Assembly (NCBI GenBank): GCA_022316685.1
Contig: JAKJHU010000378.1
Coordinates: 124,001-188,000, forward strand
Direction of reading: 5' to 3'
Length of the DNA: 64,000 nt
DNA from: Progne subis subis
Lineage: Eukaryota; Chordata; Aves; Passeriformes; Hirundinidae
Notes under the pieces: model-generated
Told to the model about the DNA's origin: nothing
Seen by the model: the letters and a program-made list of their open reading frames with translations, nothing else
The model's database searches: none
Program-made: the position numbers and the translations under genes
Shown: one piece after another, positions 43,701 through 56,049 of the stretch
How positions within the stretch are numbered: the stretch's first letter is position 1
Layout: each line of letters opens with the position of its first letter

Positions 43701-46099
43701 AGTCCCAGGACTCCGAGCAGCCTTGTGCAAATCTGAGCTCCCTCCACCCCAGGCTGGACCTGCAGGTTTCAGCTCCTGGGCTCCAACTCTTACCTGCTTT
43801 CCTTGGAGAAGCTGCCTGAGGCACAGAGGGATGTTCATTTATTGTCAGCCAACAAACCCAAGGGAAGGCACGGCTCCATCAAATGTAGAAGTCATTCTTC
43901 TCCCTGGCTCTGCCCTGCACCTGATCCTCACAGAGTGTCTTGTTTCCTTCATCCCTCCACTGCCAGGGACTTTCTGGGACAAGGGAGCTCAGCTCTGGCT
44001 ATGGAGTTGGTCCAAGTGCAGCCAGGTTTGTGTCCTTTGAGGGATCAGGAACTAGTGAGACTTGGAGGCACAGAAAGATTCCTCTTCATGACCAACATAA
44101 AAAATGGGAACACGATAAAATTTATGAATCATCAAACCACTTCCTCCAGCATCTTGTGACATCCCAGCAAGATCTGACAGATCCACAACCTACAAGAGAT
44201 TTCCATACAGGAAGAATTTTTAACCAAGACATAAGAAGAGATGATATATAAAATAAAAATACAACTAAGATGCTGACTAAGGTGTTATTTAAACTTCTGA
44301 AAAATTGAACAACTCTGGGAACCTCAAAGCATGAAGCCAGTCAAGGGAGATGCATTGGAATGACCAGAATACAACAGCAGGAGGAAATCTGGGAGCAAGA
44401 GGAAGGACATAGGTACAGCTGCTCTACATGAAGAAATGCCCGTAGACATGGTCATTTAAACAGGAGACCTGGAAACACCTGAAAGGAGAGGGCTGTGAAT
44501 TGTTAGACTGAATGTTGGTGTCAAAGGTAGAGGGGAAGATCAGTATTTCTTCTCCTGCCATCAGTAGAAGAATCCAGTAGATCCAGGAAATTCCTGTTCC
44601 TGGTGGGAAAGTTTGGCCACTTCTTAAAAGTACTTAAGTGACCCAGTTAACAGAGATTTGCTTGTATAATATGAAACTAAAAGGTATTAAAACCTGTGCC
44701 CCTTTCCAGGCAGACATCAGTTGTGTGCCCATGCACAGGCAGTGCCACTCATGCCCTGAGGTGCCCAGCTGGGATTGGCATCTCTCAGAGAGGAGCTGAG
44801 GGAGAGCAGAGCACCTTGCAAGTTGCAGGTCCATGACAGCCCCAGAGGGCTCCTGTCCCAAAACCATCTGCTCTGCTCCACGCTGGAACAGGACCAGCAT
44901 TGTGCCAGGATTGTCAGAGAACTGAGGTGTGTGCTGGAATTCAATCCCCTCCCCATCCCACAGCAGCCCTGCATTTCCCTCCTCCAGCCTTGGTCTCCAG
45001 CACAGCCATGGAGGCTCTTTGGGCTCTGCACTTTCCCTGCAGCCACCAAGGGCAGCTGAGCTCTGCCTTTGGCACAGTCAGCCCTGCCCAGCCCAGGCAA
45101 TGCCCAGCAATTCCTTGTGTGTGCCTGGCCCTGCTGTCAGCCCCGGCAGAGGCTGTGTGGTCCCTTTGTGCCGCGCTGGCCCAGCCATGGTGCCACAGCC
45201 CCTGTGCAGGCGCAGGGCAGGACAGGAGCATTGCGGGTGGGAACGGCCCCTGTGCCGTGGTGCCCACAGCAGCCTTGGGGCTCTGTGCCCCATGGCCTCC
45301 CTGCTGGGCAGCCTCTGCCAGCTCCTGCACAGCCCGTGGCACCTGTGGGGCTGCACAGACAGCCCTGCCCCGGGCTCTGCCGGGCTCTGGGCCAGCAGAG
45401 AGGCCGGGCAGGGCTGGCCATGGCCGGGAACAGGCCCTGAGCCCCGCAGGAGGATGGAGCTGGGCCACAGCCAAACTGCCCCGCAAACCTGGGCTGAGCA
45501 GCCAGGTCTGGCAATGGCTGGGGACAGAGGCTGGCGCTGACAAATGTCCTGGGCCGTGTTCCTGCTCTGTCCATGCCACCAAGGGCACAGAGCAGCCTCC
45601 TCTCTGGGCCACTTGCCTGCTTTCAATGCCTTCCACAGGCGCTGGCCCTGCCCCACAAGGCCTGGGCTGAGTCCTGCCCCTGCACGCTCACACAGGCTGA
45701 GATGGACGCTGATGGTTTCTGTGCCAGGCTCTCTCAGTGCAGCCCAGCTCCCTCCAAGCTCTGCCAGCTGCCCTGAGCTCTCAGCAGCACCAAGGGCCTC
45801 TCCCCAGCACAGCCCAGCCGGCTCTGGCCCCACAGCTCTGCTCAGGGCAGGCTGCTCTGGGCAGGGGCCCCACGGCCTCAGCCCCTCGCAAGGGCACAGC
45901 AGCAGCTGCAGCTCAGACAGGACTCAGCCCCAGCCATGGGGAAGGTGCTGGGCCAAGGGAAAAGGAGGCTCCCTGTGTGCCCTGCTCCCCTCTCCCTGAG
46001 GTGCTGAGAGCTCTGCAGCCCCTGCTGCCATCCCATCTGCCCAGGCCAGCACAACAGCCCCGGCCTTGGGCCCTCAAGAGCTGCTCCTGCTCTAGACCG
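43701..46099. other. Intergenic DNA, GC-rich from 44700
   Basis: No gene was recognised. Long overlapping ORFs in 44900-45830 exist on both strands in several frames and reflect high GC rather than coding. Confidence 0.4.
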
Positions 46100-46584
46100 A
46101 GGGCCCATCCCAAAGCTGTGGCAGCCAGAAAGCTGTGCCCATTTCTGTTCATTCCTGCTCTGATGAGGATGGATCCTCAGACATTGGGAGATTGCTGATG
46201 AATGTTACTACTCCAGAGCCCTCTTCTTTCTTGAGCCCTTCAGTTCAGGAATTCTGTGACAAAGATTCATACATATTTACTCAAAACACGCAATAAATAG
46301 AAGCTCATGGGATTAACTCAAATCTTCAGTTCTTCAATGGTTAATTAAACAGATTTCAGAAGTATAGTCAAAGTGAGTATACTATATAGAAAACAATGCA
46401 GAGAGAAGGTTTTTCCCTGCTTTCTTTTCCTGTTTATAGATTGATATCAGCAGTCCCCAGTTGATATTGATCCTGAGCACCTTCTTATGCAGTCTGAATA
46501 TATATGAAAATCAAGACCCTTCATGGCTGACAACCAGTAACACTTTGTCCCCACCCCCACTATTTCCCTCATCCAACCCTGGCA

Positions 46585-47157
46585 CTCCTATGGATTAGGA
46601 ATGGTGTGGCCAGCACGACCTGAGCAGTGATTCTTCCCCTGTACTGGGCAGTGATGAGGCTGCACCTCGAGTGCTGTATCCAGTTCTGGGCTCCCCAATT
46701 TAGGAAGAATATTGAGGGGCTGGAGTGTGTCCAGAAGAGGGCAACAAGGCTGGTGAGGGGTCTGGAGTACAAGTTCTGTAAGGGACTGGGGTTGTTTATC
46801 CAGGAGAAGAGGGGCTCCGGGGAGACCTCATCACTCTCTACAACTCCATGACAGGAGGGTGCAGCTGGTGAGGATTGGGCTCTTCTCCCAGGGAACAGTG
46901 ACAGGACAAGAGGCCACAGCCTTAAGCTGTTCCAGAGATTGTTTATGCTGGACCTGTGGAAATATTCTTCACCAAAAGAGTGACTGGGCATTGGAATGGG
47001 CTGCCCCAGGAGGTGGGTCAGTCATCATCCCTGGAGGTGTCTAAGGAAAGACTAGATGTGGCACTCAATGCCACATGTCTGGGTGACAAGGTGCTGTTGG
47101 GTCACAGGTTGGACTTAATGCTCTCCAAGGTCTTTTCCAGCCTGCTTGATTCTCTGA
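46585..47157 (+). repeat. CR1 LINE 3' end
   Basis: It includes CTGGAGTGTGTCCAGAAGAG, the ORF2 C terminus, TCTTCTCCCAGGGAACAGTG and the terminus CTTTTCCAGCCTGCTTGATT. Confidence 0.85.
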
Positions 47158-47160
47158 TGA

Positions 47161-47612
47161 TGGTGACACTGCAGGGTGCTGGGGAAGCAAGGGGCCATTG
47201 TGACACTGCAGGGACGGGTGGCCCTAAGAGGACCAGAGTGACACTGTGCATGATATGGCACCATAGAGCCAAGGGGCCATTGTGACACTGTGGGGATAAA
47301 TGCAAGCAAGGAGTCCATGGTGACAGTCTGGAGCCTGGTGGAACCACAGAGGCCACTGTGACCCTGTGGAACCAAGGAGATCATTGCTGCACTGCCAGAC
47401 CTCATGGAACAAAGGATCCTTTGTGACACTCCAGGGTCTTGGGGGCCCAAGGCACCATTGTGACACTGTGGGGGTCAAGGATCCAAGGGACTTTGTGACA
47501 CCTAGGGATCCCACGGGACCAAAGGCGCACTATGACACTGGGAGGCCTCATGGAATCATGGAGACCATTGTGACAGTCTAGGGACACAAGGAACCGTGGT
47601 GACAGTGAGTTG
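47161..47612 (+). repeat. 38-bp minisatellite
   Basis: About twelve units of 35-44 bp, most 37-38 (one short unit of about 28). The core is GTGACACTGTGGGG, then CTCATGGAACCAAGG, then GGCCATT. The same family lies inverted at 53340-53625 and 54855-55003. Confidence 0.88.
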
Positions 47613-47614
47613 AT

Positions 47615-48205
47615 CTGCTGGAGGGTAGGAGGGCTGTGCACAGGGCCCTGGACAGGCTGGATCCAGGAAGTCAAATCCAACAATACGAGGTTTAACAAGT
47701 CCAGGTACTGAGTCCTGCACTTTGGTCACAACAACTCCTGAAGCGGTGCAGGCTGGAGACAGATTGGCTGGACAGCAGCCAGGAGAAATGGACCTATGAG
47801 GACTGATGGAGAGCAGGCTAGACATGATCCAACAGTGTGCCAAGATGGCCAAGAAGGCCAATGGCTCCTGGCCTGGATCAGGAATGGTGTGGCCTTCAGG
47901 AGCAGGGCCGTGATTCCTCCCCTGTGCTCAGCACTGTTGGGGCAGCACCTCGAGTGCTGTGTCCAGTTCTGGGCCCCCCAATTTAGGAAGGATATGGAGG
48001 GGCTGGAGCGTGTCCAGAGAAGGGCAACAAGGTTGGTGAGGGGTCTGGAACACAAGTCCTGTGAGGAGCGTTTGAGGGAGCTGAGGTTGTTTATTCTGCA
48101 GAAGAGGAGGCTCAGAGGAGACAAGACAGTGTCAGGGCACAGGATGGACTTGATGATGTCCAAGGTGTTCTCCAACCTTCCTGATTCTGTGATTCTCTGA
48201 AACCA
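47615..48205 (+). repeat. CR1 LINE 3' end
   Basis: The longest CR1 piece here: GTCCTGCACTTTGGTCACAA, GTGCCAAGATGGCCAAGAAG, ORF2 C terminus ([20 protein letters not shown]), and the terminus TCTCCAACCTTCCTGATTCT. Confidence 0.9.
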
Positions 48206-49781
48206 CCCTTGCAGCAGTTGCAGGATGAGCCCTGGGCCTCCTCTTCAGAAGGTCCAGCAGCCCAGGTGCCTCAGCTTCTCCTCACAGCCCCAAAGCCCAT
48301 CCTGTCAGTCCTGCAGAGCCTCTGCATTTCCCTCCTCCTTGCCCAGAACAGGGAGCCCCACAGCCAGGCACAGCAGCCTAGATGTGCTTCCCTGGCCTGT
48401 GGTGCCTCTGGCAAGGGAGCAGCACGAGGCACTGCAGGAGGCTGCAGACAATTCCTGAAGGACTTGGAGGATGATCCTGCTCCCCAAAGGACGTTCCCAT
48501 GGTGCCAGCTCAGGAACTGAAAAGGGGAGTGGGGCCAGAGAGGAAAGGGCAGTCAGAGGTGGGCTGTTTGCAGGGGAGGGAAAAGGAGTGGGCAATAGGA
48601 AGAAATTGGTACCAGGAAGGGTAAAGAATGCCAAGGTGATGCAAAGGAAATGCTGAGGGCAGTTTGGGGATGGCTGCCAGGCAGCCCTGGCTCTGAGCAA
48701 CAACGTCTGCAGTGGCACAGGAAACCCACAGCTCATGGGAACAAACTTTCTGGCTGACTTCAGAGGCCACCACAAACCTGAGTGCTTTCCCTGCTGGCCC
48801 CCAGCCCTTCCTGGCCCCAGGGGCTGATGGCATTTGTGCTCACTCAGGTTCATCCCCCCACACCAACACCATGGGGGTGCTCACGCCTGCTCTGGGCAGT
48901 GCACACAGGGGCTCCTGAGCCAGTGCTGCCGTGTCTGTGCCTGCAAGGATGCGGCACCTGTGTGAGCTGGGGGAGAGGCCAGGGCTGCAGAGGGGGGATG
49001 TTGTTGGCAGGTGCATGAGGACGCTCTGGGACGCTGCCCTGGGGTGTCCAGCGCAGTGGGGATGGATCAGCCCCTGCTCTGCTGCTCCTTCCCATCTCCC
49101 CGAGGGACCTTGCAGAGCCCCAGCCATGCTGTTTGCCCCCAGCCTGCCCACAGCCACCCTGGGGCTGCTCACGGGGCTTTTCTCTGCTGAGCATTGGCCT
49201 GGGTGTTTTCTGGACAGAGCCTGGGCAAGGAGCCTGGAGCCCCCAGGCCCTGCCCTGAGGTGTCAGCGCTGCCCCAGCAGTGCCCATGGCCTGTCCCTGC
49301 TGCAGCCCCGGCACTGCCACCCCCAGCACTGTGCCCGGCCCCGAGAGCACTCAGGCCCTACAGCAACACAGGGCCAGGAGTGCAGTGGGGCAGGGGCATG
49401 GGAGCAGCACTGGCAACACCAAGTGCTGCTGCTCCTGGGCAGAGCTGCTGTGCCAGCACTGATCTGCCCCAGCTCTGTACACAGACATTGCTGCTGCAGC
49501 TCCAGAGAGGGGAACAAAAGGGGGATCTCTGATGACAACTTGGCTGGGAGATCCTTTCGTTCACTTAAAGCCACCAAGAGTGCAGCCCCTCATTGAACAG
49601 TGTGTGGCCACAGGGAAGGTGGAGAGAAACAAAGTAAGAAATATCCCAAGGAATGGCTTTTCTCTGTGGACAAGATTAAAAATATAAGACAAAGGAAATA
49701 CAACCATAGCTAAATTTAGAAGAAGAATTAAAGATGACTTTTATTCCAAGTGATTTGCAGAAATTGGCCATCGCTTTAATA

Positions 49782-50706
49782 TTACTGAAACCACTCAGTC
49801 ATCAGTCTCCACACTGCAGCCTTGAGCTCCTGGTTCCTCAGGCTGTAGATGAGGGGGTTCAGGGCTGGAGGCACCACTGAGTACAGAACTGACAGGGCCA
49901 CATCCAGGGATGGGGAGGAGATGGAGGGAGGCTTCAGGTGAGAAAATGCTGCAGTGCTGAGGAACAAGGAGACCACAGCCAGGTGAGGGAGGCAGGTGGA
50001 AAAGGCTTTGTGCCGTCCCTGCTCAGAGGGGATCCTCAGCACAGCCCTGAAGATCTGCACATAGGAGAAAACAATGAACACAAAACAACCGAGTCCTAAA
50101 GAGGCACTTAAACCAATGAGCCCAAGCTCCCTGAGATAGGATTTGGAGCAGGAGAGTTTGAGGATCTGTGGGATTTCACAGAAGAACTGGCCCAGGGCAT
50201 TGCCATGGCACAGGGGTAGGAAAATGTATTGGCTGTGTGCAGCAGTGAATAGAGAAAGGCACTGGTCCAGGCAGCTGCTGCCATGTGGGCACAAGCTCTG
50301 CTGTCCAGTAGGGTCCCGTAGTGCAGGGGTTTGCAGATGGACACATAGCGGTCATAGCACATGATGGTCAGGAGGACAAGCTCTTCTGTGATAAAGAAGG
50401 AAAAGAAAAATAGCTGAGCAGCACATCCTTTGTAGGAGATGGTCCTGGTGTCCCAGAGGGAATTGTGCATGGCTTTGGGGACAGTGGTGAGGATGGAGCC
50501 CAGGTCGTGAGGGCCAGGTTGCGCAGGAAGAAGAACATGGGCGTGTGCAGGAGGTGGCTGCAGGCTACGGCGCTGATGATGAGGCTGTTGGCCAGGAGGG
50601 CAGCCAGGGAGATGCCCAGGAAGAGGCAGAAGTGCAGGAGCTGCAGCTGCCGCGTGTCTGCCAATGGCAGCAGGAGGAAGTGGCTGATGGAGCTGCTGTT
50701 GGACAT
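49782..50706 (-). pseudogene. Olfactory receptor pseudogene, family 14-like, copy 2
   Basis: This is the duplicate of 28662-29596, with the start at 50706 (MSNSSSISH). PMFFFLRNLAL, CYDRYVSICKPLHY, KAFSTCLPHLAVVSLF and PALNPLIYSLRN are all present. It has its own lesions: a 1-bp loss near 50508 (CAGGTCGTGAGG where copy 1 has CAGGTCGGTGAGG) and another near 50220 (GGTAGGAAAATG against GGCAGGGAAAATG). Where copy 1 is broken, copy 2 is open. The first frame break falls in the TM2 segment and the second before the ECL2-TM5 region. Confidence 0.9.
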
Positions 50707-52089
50707 TTGCTCCTGATGGACATGGTGATCTGTAAAAAAAGGAATCATAAAATGGCTCAGTTTAGAGAGGACTTTCAATATCCCAGCACATTTCAGTGGC
50801 ACTTTCCCCCACTGCCTGCCCATGGCTCTGCTGTCTGGAGCTGTCCCTGCCTGCAGCTGCTTCCCTGTGCCCAGGGCTGGGCCCTGCCAGTGCTGCCAGA
50901 GCCCAGCCCAGCCCTGGGGGCTCAGCTCTGCCCTGCAGAGCCCTCCCAGCTCAGGCACTGCCCAGGGCCAGCTCTGGCTCTGCAGGCTCTGATGGCAACC
51001 TCAGAGCAACCCTGAGGTGGCTGGAAAAGCAACACTGATGCTGCCTGCAAGGGACCCTCTGCTGATTTCTGTCATTGCCTGGTTTATTAAAATATGAAGA
51101 AAATTGTTTTGTTTTTGTCAACCTGAACTGAGACATGAATATCTATGTGCAATTTCCCCTTAAGGCAACACAGAGCAGAAGATTAAAAAAGCAGGATTTT
51201 TAATTTCATGTAGCCTCTGCCTTGCTGTGCTCCCTGCATAATCTACTTGGAAATATTCTGCAGTTTAATGTCATGCGGGGAGCAGTCCTGAGCAATGCAG
51301 CACAAGGAAAACACTTCCACGCATTACCAGCTGTCTCCTTCCACCCAGATCTTGTCCTCCAGTGCTGGGAGCAGCTCCCAGGGCTGGCTGAGAGCTGTCC
51401 CTGGCAGGCAGCAGAGTCCCTGGCCCAGCACAGCGCCCTGGGCTGCAGGACCCTGCTCTGCAGGACAGCCCTGGGCACCCCTGGCTGCTCTGCACAAGAG
51501 ATAATCAGAGAATGTACTCACAGAGTCTGTAGGCATTGGGATGTTGCAGCTTTAGGAGATCACTGCGGGAGCTGCAGCTGCCTTGTCCTGCGGCCAGAGG
51601 TTCCTGTGTCAAGGGCTGGGAGTGATTCTCCCGCAGTCACTTCTCAGCTCCTTCCCAGCCCTGAGTGATTGCAGCTCTCTGTGCCTGTGTGCTGTGCCTG
51701 GGGTGGCTGCAGGCAGTGCCCCAGCCCTGCTGGGCTGGGAGAAGAGTTGCTCATCAAGATAGATGTGTTTTTAAGCTCTTCTTGGTTGCCAGGAGCTGCC
51801 TCTGTGCCAGGAGCCCAGCCCAGCTCAGCAGCACAGACACAGTACAAAGATTTTAATGACCCTCTTGGGGCTTTGGTGCTGGTTACATCAGAATCAGTCC
51901 CTCAGAGTGTGCTTAAAAAACTTCTCAAGAACTCACAGTCAGATTCAAAGTCCAAAGTTTCTTGAAGTTTTAATGGGTCCCACTGAGGGACACAATTCAC
52001 ATGAAAGTGTCCCCAAGTTCCAGTTAGAGCAAAACACTGGAGGCAGTGATGACAGGTGGTGACAAACAAGGAAAAGGTGTCTTTCAGTG

Positions 52090-52914
52090 CTAAGCAAACC
52101 TGGATGTGTTTCATGAATGCAAAGGGCCAAGGCCTGAGCCCCAGCCCCTGCCAAAGCAGATCCTCTCCCTCCCTCCTTGCTCAGGGGTCTTCCTGGGGCA
52201 CTGGGATGTGGGGATGTGCAATGCCAAGGGCAGCACCATGGGGCAGCCCCTGCCAGGCTGCTGAGCAGGGACAAGGAGGCAATGAGGCCCCAGACCTGCA
52301 AGGGTCACTTGTCTCCTCCTGGCCTCAGTGCCAGGGCCAGCAGCCATGGCCAAAGTGCTGCAGGAGTTGGCTGTGTCAGGGCCTTTCAGCTGCTGCCCAT
52401 CCCTGTGCCCTCTCCAGCCCAGGCTGTCCTACGGTGTCCATGCCCTGTGCCTCTGTCCCTGCAGGCTGTCGTCATCCCCCGGCTGCCCCACCTCGCTGGC
52501 CCCTTCCTTTGCTGCCAGCTCTGCATTCTGCCTGCCTCTGCCTGGGCACACAGAGCCTTGGGCTGCTCCTGACACCTTCTGGGGGACGTGTTGCACCACA
52601 GCCCTGCCCTGGGAGGGAAATTCCTTTCTCCTGGTGTCCAGTCTGGGCCTCCCCAGCTGCTCTTGCATTAATTCTTTCTTTTTCAGGCTGTTTTCCACTA
52701 TGTGAAAAGGATCCCCCGTCTCTTAAAACACTCTTTAAACACTCTCATGGCTCTCCTCCACTGTCCTCAGTCTACACCCCACAGAGCACAGAGCCCCTTT
52801 GTCCCTATATAGTGGCCATGTGCCCAAGGCCTCCAAACCCCACCTTGGGAGATCTCTGGGCCCTGTCCAAGGTGTTTGCCATTGAAAACATTCAGCTGAT
52901 AGCCTAAGAAAATC
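52090..52914. other. Intergenic DNA
   Basis: No gene or known repeat was recognised. It separates the receptor duplication from the satellite block. Confidence 0.4.
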
Positions 52915-54840
52915 ACCAGAGGACAGGGCCAGCTTGACCTGTCTGTCCTGGCTGCATTTGTCTGGGAGCAATCCTTGGATATACTGAATTTGGGTGGCCA
53001 AATTCTAATTTTGGCCATGGTCCCTGGAAAAGAAGGATGGTTCCCTGCCATAGGAAAGAAGGAAAGGAGGCCCACTGTTTCAGGGGCAAATGAGAGGTGA
53101 TCGCCAGAGGCCAAGGCCAGCCAGATATGGCTGGATTTTTTCTTGGAGAGACTCTTGCCTACAGGAAATTTTTTAGGGAGAGTACCAATTTTGGCAATGG
53201 GCATCTGAAAAGATGGACGGTTCTTTTCCACAGCAAGGAAAACACAGAGCCCCAGTGCTCCAGGAGCTGATGAAAGGCAGCCCTTGACATTCCAAGATCA
53301 GCCAGACCTGTCAGGTGGCCCCTGGGAGCCAAGTCCAGCCAGACCTGTTCCATGTTCCCTCGGTTCCATGGGGCCCCACAGTGTCCCAATGGTCCCCGAT
53401 TCCATGAGGCCCTGAGGTGTCATAATGTTCCCATGGTTACAGGAGGCCCTGAAGGGTCTGCATGGTTCCATAAGGCCCCACAGAGTCATAATGGTCTCTT
53501 GGGTCCATGAACCCCTGCTTTGTCACCCGAGCTCCGTGGTTTTCACAGGGTGCAGTGGTGCTGCAAGGATCCCTTGGTTTCATGAGGTCCCCACAGTGTC
53601 ACAGTGAGCTCCATAGGAAGGAAAGAATCGAGCCTCAGTTTTGCAAGGGCAGTCACCGGAGGCCAAGGCAAACCAGATTTTTGCCTGGGAGCAACCCTTG
53701 GATATACAGAATTTTAGAGGTGGAATCCCAGTTTCAGACATGGACATCCAGAGGACATCCAGAGGAAAAGGATGGTTCATTTCCATAGGAAGGAAAGCAC
53801 AGAACACCGGTGTTTCAGGGCCAGATGAAAGGCAGCCATCAGAGGCCTAGACCAGCCAGACCTCTCTGTCCTGGTAGCTTTTGACTAAAAGCACACTTGG
53901 ATATATAGGGAGTTTTGGAGGTGGAATCCCAATTTCAGCCACTTCTGTGTAGATAAGAGGGATGCTTCTTTTCCATTGGAAGGAAAGCACTGAGCCCCAG
54001 TGTTCTGAAACCAGGTGAGAGGCAGCCCCCAAGAGGCCAAGGGCAGTCAGACCTCCAGACCTGTCTGTCCTGGCAGCTTTCAGTTGGGAGCAATCCTTGG
54101 ATGCATGGAGTTTTGGAGGTGGAATCGCAATTTCAGCCATGGGTGCCTTGTCAGGATGGATGTTTTTTCCTATAGGAAAGAAAAGCACCAAGTCCAAGTG
54201 ATTTGGAAGAAGATGAGAAGTAGTAACCCTTAGGCCAAGCCAGTCAGACCTGTCTCTCCTGGCACCTTTCATCTAGGGGCTATCCTTGGACTCGGGCATT
54301 TTGGAGGTGGAATCGCAATTCTGGCCATGGGTGCCTGGACAGGAAGAAGAGCTCTCTTCATTAGGAAGGAAAGCACTGAGCCCCAGTGTTTCAAAGGCAC
54401 ATGAGTGCCAGCCCAAAGGAAGCCAAGGCCAGCCAGACTTGTCAGTCCTGGCGGCTTTTGTCTGGGAGCTGTCCATGGATATAGGGAATTGTGGAGGCAG
54501 ATTCCCAATTTTGGCTATGGGCACCTGGTAGAGATGGAGATTTTTCCCATAAGAAAGAAAAGCACATGGTCCCAGTGTCTCAAAGGCAGATGAGAGGTGG
54601 GCCCGGGTGGCTGGGGCAGCCAGATCTGTCTCTCCTGGCAGATTTCACCTGGGAACAATCTTTGCATAGAAGGAAATTTGGAGGAGGAACCCCAGTTTTG
54701 GCTATGGGCCCCTGGAGAAGGAGGACGGTTCTCTCCCATAGGAAGGAAAGCCCAGAGCCTCAGTGCTCCAGGGACAGATGAGAAGCAGCCCTTGACATGC
54801 AAAGGTCAGACAGACCTGTCAGGCGGTCCCCAGGAGGCCC
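52915..54840 (+). repeat. Tandem satellite, unit about 184-200 bp
   Basis: Units carry in order GCAATCCTTGGATATA..., a TTTTGGAGGTGGAATC core, TTTCAGCCATGGGTGCC, GGAAGGAAAGCACAGAGCCC and CCAGACCTGTCTGTCCTGGC. Anchors of the GGAGGTGG core lie near 52992, 53176, then 53716, 53915, 54115, 54303, 54493 and 54680. The gap between the second and third is filled by the 38-bp minisatellite. Unit length is similar to several known songbird satellites, but I cannot name one. Confidence 0.85.
53340..53625 (-). repeat. 38-bp minisatellite, inverted block within the satellite
   Basis: Units such as TTCCATGAGGCCCTGAGGTG and TCCCTTGGTTTCATGAGG with CACAGTGTC are the reverse complement of the 47161-47612 array. 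Confidence 0.8.
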
Positions 54841-54854
54841 AGCCAGACCTGTTC

Positions 54855-55003
54855 CCTGTTCCCTTGGTTTCCTGGGAACCCCACAGTGTCACAATGGTCT
54901 CCTTGGTTCCATGAGGCCCTGGAGTGTCACAATGTTCCCTTTTTTGCTTCTGGAGTGTCACAATGGCCCCTCGGCTCCATCTGCCCTTGCTGTGTCACAG
55001 TGG
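54855..55003 (-). repeat. 38-bp minisatellite, inverted block flanking ERV3
   Basis: About four units (CACAGTGTCACAATGGTCTC, TTGGTTCCATGAGGCCC and similar). ERV3 begins directly at its end. Confidence 0.82.
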
Positions 55004-55614
55004 TGTTCTGGAAAAAAAAATATAATAGAGAGTCAGAGACTTGCTGGTTTTGTATGTTTCTTTATTATCAAGCTTGGCCTTGGGGGAGAGCTTGCTTGCT
55101 CCCTTGGCAACGTGGAGGAGGAGGTACACACAGCTTCGCTTCACAGCAAAGCTGGGGACTCCCACCCCCCCTCACGGGCTTTTTCCCTTGCCGGGGAGTC
55201 CGTTTCGCGTCGCTGATCAGGGGTCATCCAGCGATGGGGGACTCCTTCTCAGGTCACAGCGACTAAATGAAGCTGCTTCGGCGGACCCCCGTATTCTTGC
55301 ACTAGTCTAAAATGCGACTACAGTCCTGGATTTTACTTTGGTTCCCTGCTTTTCAGAGTCTCTTGTTCTTGGGTTGTTCCCAGAATTCCAGCGTTCTTTT
55401 TATTTGCATATTCAGACACTATCCGGCGAATGGGAGCAGAGATACAGGTAATAAGGTGAATTCTTAATTAACAAACAAGTAAATAAGGTAATAATCAGTA
55501 TTAAAACAGGAATAAGGCAAATTCTTTATACAGAAAGCATTAACAATCTTAATGGAATTACTTAACAATTAAGTAACTAAAACATAGATTATTGAATAGA
55601 ATTTATTTATAACA
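55004..55614 (-). repeat. ERV3 3' LTR (complete)
   Basis: A 611-bp LTR starting TGTTATAAATAAATTC and ending ...CCAGAACA on the minus strand. It carries ATGCAAAT (55409-55402) fused to a TATA-like AATAAAAAG, and a polyadenylation AATAAA in TTGATAATAAAGAAAC near 55062. Confidence 0.95.
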
Positions 55615-55632
55615 ACTCCCCCCTCTATTTCT
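55615..55632 (-). other. ERV3 polypurine tract
   Basis: The minus strand reads AGAAATAGAGGGGGGAGT immediately before the 3' LTR. Confidence 0.85.
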
Positions 55633-55682
55633 TTGATCGAGCTTTAGCTCGCATCAATTTGTCAAAGCATAACCAGTATCTC

Positions 55683-55943
55683 CTATAGGACATTCCCCAA
55701 ACAGGCGCTGTGCATAACTAGCTGTGTTTTTGTGGTCCAATAAACTTTTCCATCCTCTTGGCAAGTATTCAACTGGGAGTGGTCAAAGCAGTTTGGGTTC
55801 ACGTTAGTATGGACCCTGAATAAGGATCTGAGATCCTCTCCATCGTACACTGGATGGTAGCAGTTAGCACAGGCTTTTGTTTCGTATGTGTGCTTTATGA
55901 ACATCACCAGTACGATCCCTCCCAAGAGTCCGGTATGGGCCAT
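55683..55943 (-). CDS. ERV3 86-codon ORF, env remnant or small membrane protein
   Basis: An open frame from ATG 55943 in a good initiation context (AGGATGG). It has a hydrophobic N terminus (GLLGGIVLVMFI), then a cysteine-containing part (KACANCYHP, NPNCFDHS, NTCQEDGKVYW, MHSAC). It could be the signal peptide and first part of SU, left after an internal deletion of env, or a small secreted or membrane protein in its own right. It lies only about 70 bases before the 3' LTR. No SU CWxC, fusion peptide or TM part follows. Confidence 0.5.
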   Translation of the reverse strand: MAHTGLLGGIVLVMFIKHTYETKACANCYHPVYDGEDLRSLFRVHTNVNPNCFDHSQLNTCQEDGKVYWTTKTQLVMHSACLGNVL

Positions 55944-56049
55944 CCTTCCTGGATCTCTTGCTCCACCCGGCCTTGCCTCTTGGAGTGGAGAGGTCTCCTA
56001 AAGAACCCACTTACATGCTTCCACTTCCCTTCCCTATTAATTTAGTTGC

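Larger units (their letters stand above)
46100..52075 (+). repeat. Segmental duplication, copy 2 (with AT-rich block copy B)
   Basis: 46100-46560 repeats the AT-rich block. 46430-52075 is the partner of 26600-30965. Inside it are two CR1 pieces and the 38-bp minisatellite, which copy 1 lacks, and the second olfactory-receptor pseudogene. Confidence 0.82.

Noticed and set aside
44900..45833. ORFs of 230-256 codons on both strands
   Set aside because: High GC removes stops in all frames. No motif, signal or splice structure was seen.
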